From assembly GCA_025149125.1 (NCBI GenBank), contig CP102272.1:2294001-2358000 (forward strand): a stretch of DNA of 64,000 nt, written 5' to 3'. The translations under genes were made by a program, and so were the position numbers. Every line of letters starts with the position of its first letter. Position 1 is the stretch's first letter. Shown in pieces: positions 63,809 to 64,000 of this stretch. A model generated the notes under the pieces. It made no database searches. It was not told the origin of the DNA and was given only the letters and a program-made list of their open reading frames with translations. The DNA comes from [Clostridium] asparagiforme DSM 15981. GTDB taxonomy: Bacteria > Bacillota > Clostridia > Lachnospirales > Lachnospiraceae.

Positions 63809-63837
63809 TTGGCTTTTGCCCCATTGTCTGCTAAACT
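63809..63837 (+). promoter_or_regulatory. Promoter of the Xre-type gene
   Basis: TTGGCT (63809-63814), 17 bp and TAAACT (63832-63837) with TGC before it form an extended -10 promoter 22 bp ahead of the start. Confidence 0.6.
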
Positions 63838-63859
63838 CTCAATCAGGAGGTAAACGAAC

Positions 63860-64000
63860 ATGGACTGTGTAAAAATCGGGAAGCTGATCCGCGCGCTGCG
63901 CAAGGACCAGGGGTTGACGCAAAGACAGCTGGCCGCGGCAATGAACATCAGTGAGCAGGCTGTCTCCAAGTGGGAGCGGGGATTGGGATTCCCGGACGTG
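63860..64000 (+). CDS. Xre-family helix-turn-helix regulator (partial, 5' part)
   Basis: The first 47 residues carry a complete HTH_3 core: KIGKLIRALRKDQGLTQRQL, then AAMNISEQAVSKWERGLGFP. The gene runs off the window, so its C-terminal domain is unknown. Many Firmicute proteins with this start continue into a membrane or TPR domain. TCAGGAGG precedes the ATG. Confidence 0.85.
   Translation, partial: MDCVKIGKLIRALRKDQGLTQRQLAAAMNISEQAVSKWERGLGFPDV

Overview
The window looks like a chromosomal segment of a GC-rich anaerobic Firmicute, most likely a member of the Lachnospiraceae. The evidence is the gene content and order: rimP-nusA-rnpM-ylxQ-infB-rbfA-nrnA-truB-ribF in the order usual for Clostridia, a complete set of [FeFe]-hydrogenase maturases (hydE, hydG, hydF) with a TM1266-family regulator, Clostridia-type ilv and leu genes, and strong GGAGG ribosome binding sites. 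Genus level cannot be decided from the sequence alone.

Layout. 1-2562: an NfeD-like tail, an SPFH membrane protein and a MATE exporter. 2771-7822: a two-component system and a BceAB/MacB-type ABC transporter; its histidine kinase is frameshifted by a 14-bp tandem duplication. 7935-8129: a small HPr-like protein. 8332-14587: a cassette of two large NACHT-type STAND ATPases flanking a YbjN-like protein, closed by a terminator. 14805-22450: a tightly packed operon encoding a whole ubiquitin-like conjugation set: an E1-like ThiF enzyme, an E2-like protein with an HPN/Cys signature, a JAB/MPN isopeptidase and a ubiquitin-like protein. Together with these are a membrane zinc-ribbon protein, an SPFH zinc-ribbon protein, a HerA-like ATPase and a WHH-type HNH nuclease. 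This is the most unusual part of the window and is probably a conflict or defence system. 22573-31974: nudC, a HAD phosphatase, ilvN, ilvC, a TetR-controlled ABC-2 exporter, a LysR regulator and leuCD.

32161-40309: a secreted protein with DnaJ-like CxxCxGxG repeats, a LysR regulator divergent from a CyuA-like cysteine desulfidase, and the hyd maturation operon behind a structured leader with its own terminator. 40343-42614: two small membrane proteins and nagA. 42823-51936: the nusA-infB operon, where IF2 carries about 26 GYQGNR repeats. 52057-57763: a Crp/Fnr regulator, a flavodoxin-like oxidoreductase, a regulator with two GntR-type winged helices, and a hybrid histidine kinase; the last two look AT-richer than their surroundings. 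57876-64000: pncB, an SMI1/KNR4 protein, several poorly characterised proteins, a GNAT acetyltransferase and the start of an Xre-type regulator.

Regulation that can be read directly: ilvN and leuC share a 34-bp upstream element (27/34 identical) at the same distance from the promoter, pointing to the LysR protein encoded next to leuC. The TetR palindrome occurs in its own promoter and again before its ABC exporter. Four GTCAC-like half sites spaced 11 bp apart precede the BceAB-like transporter. I see no hydrogenase structural gene, tRNA, rRNA, CRISPR array or insertion sequence in the window.
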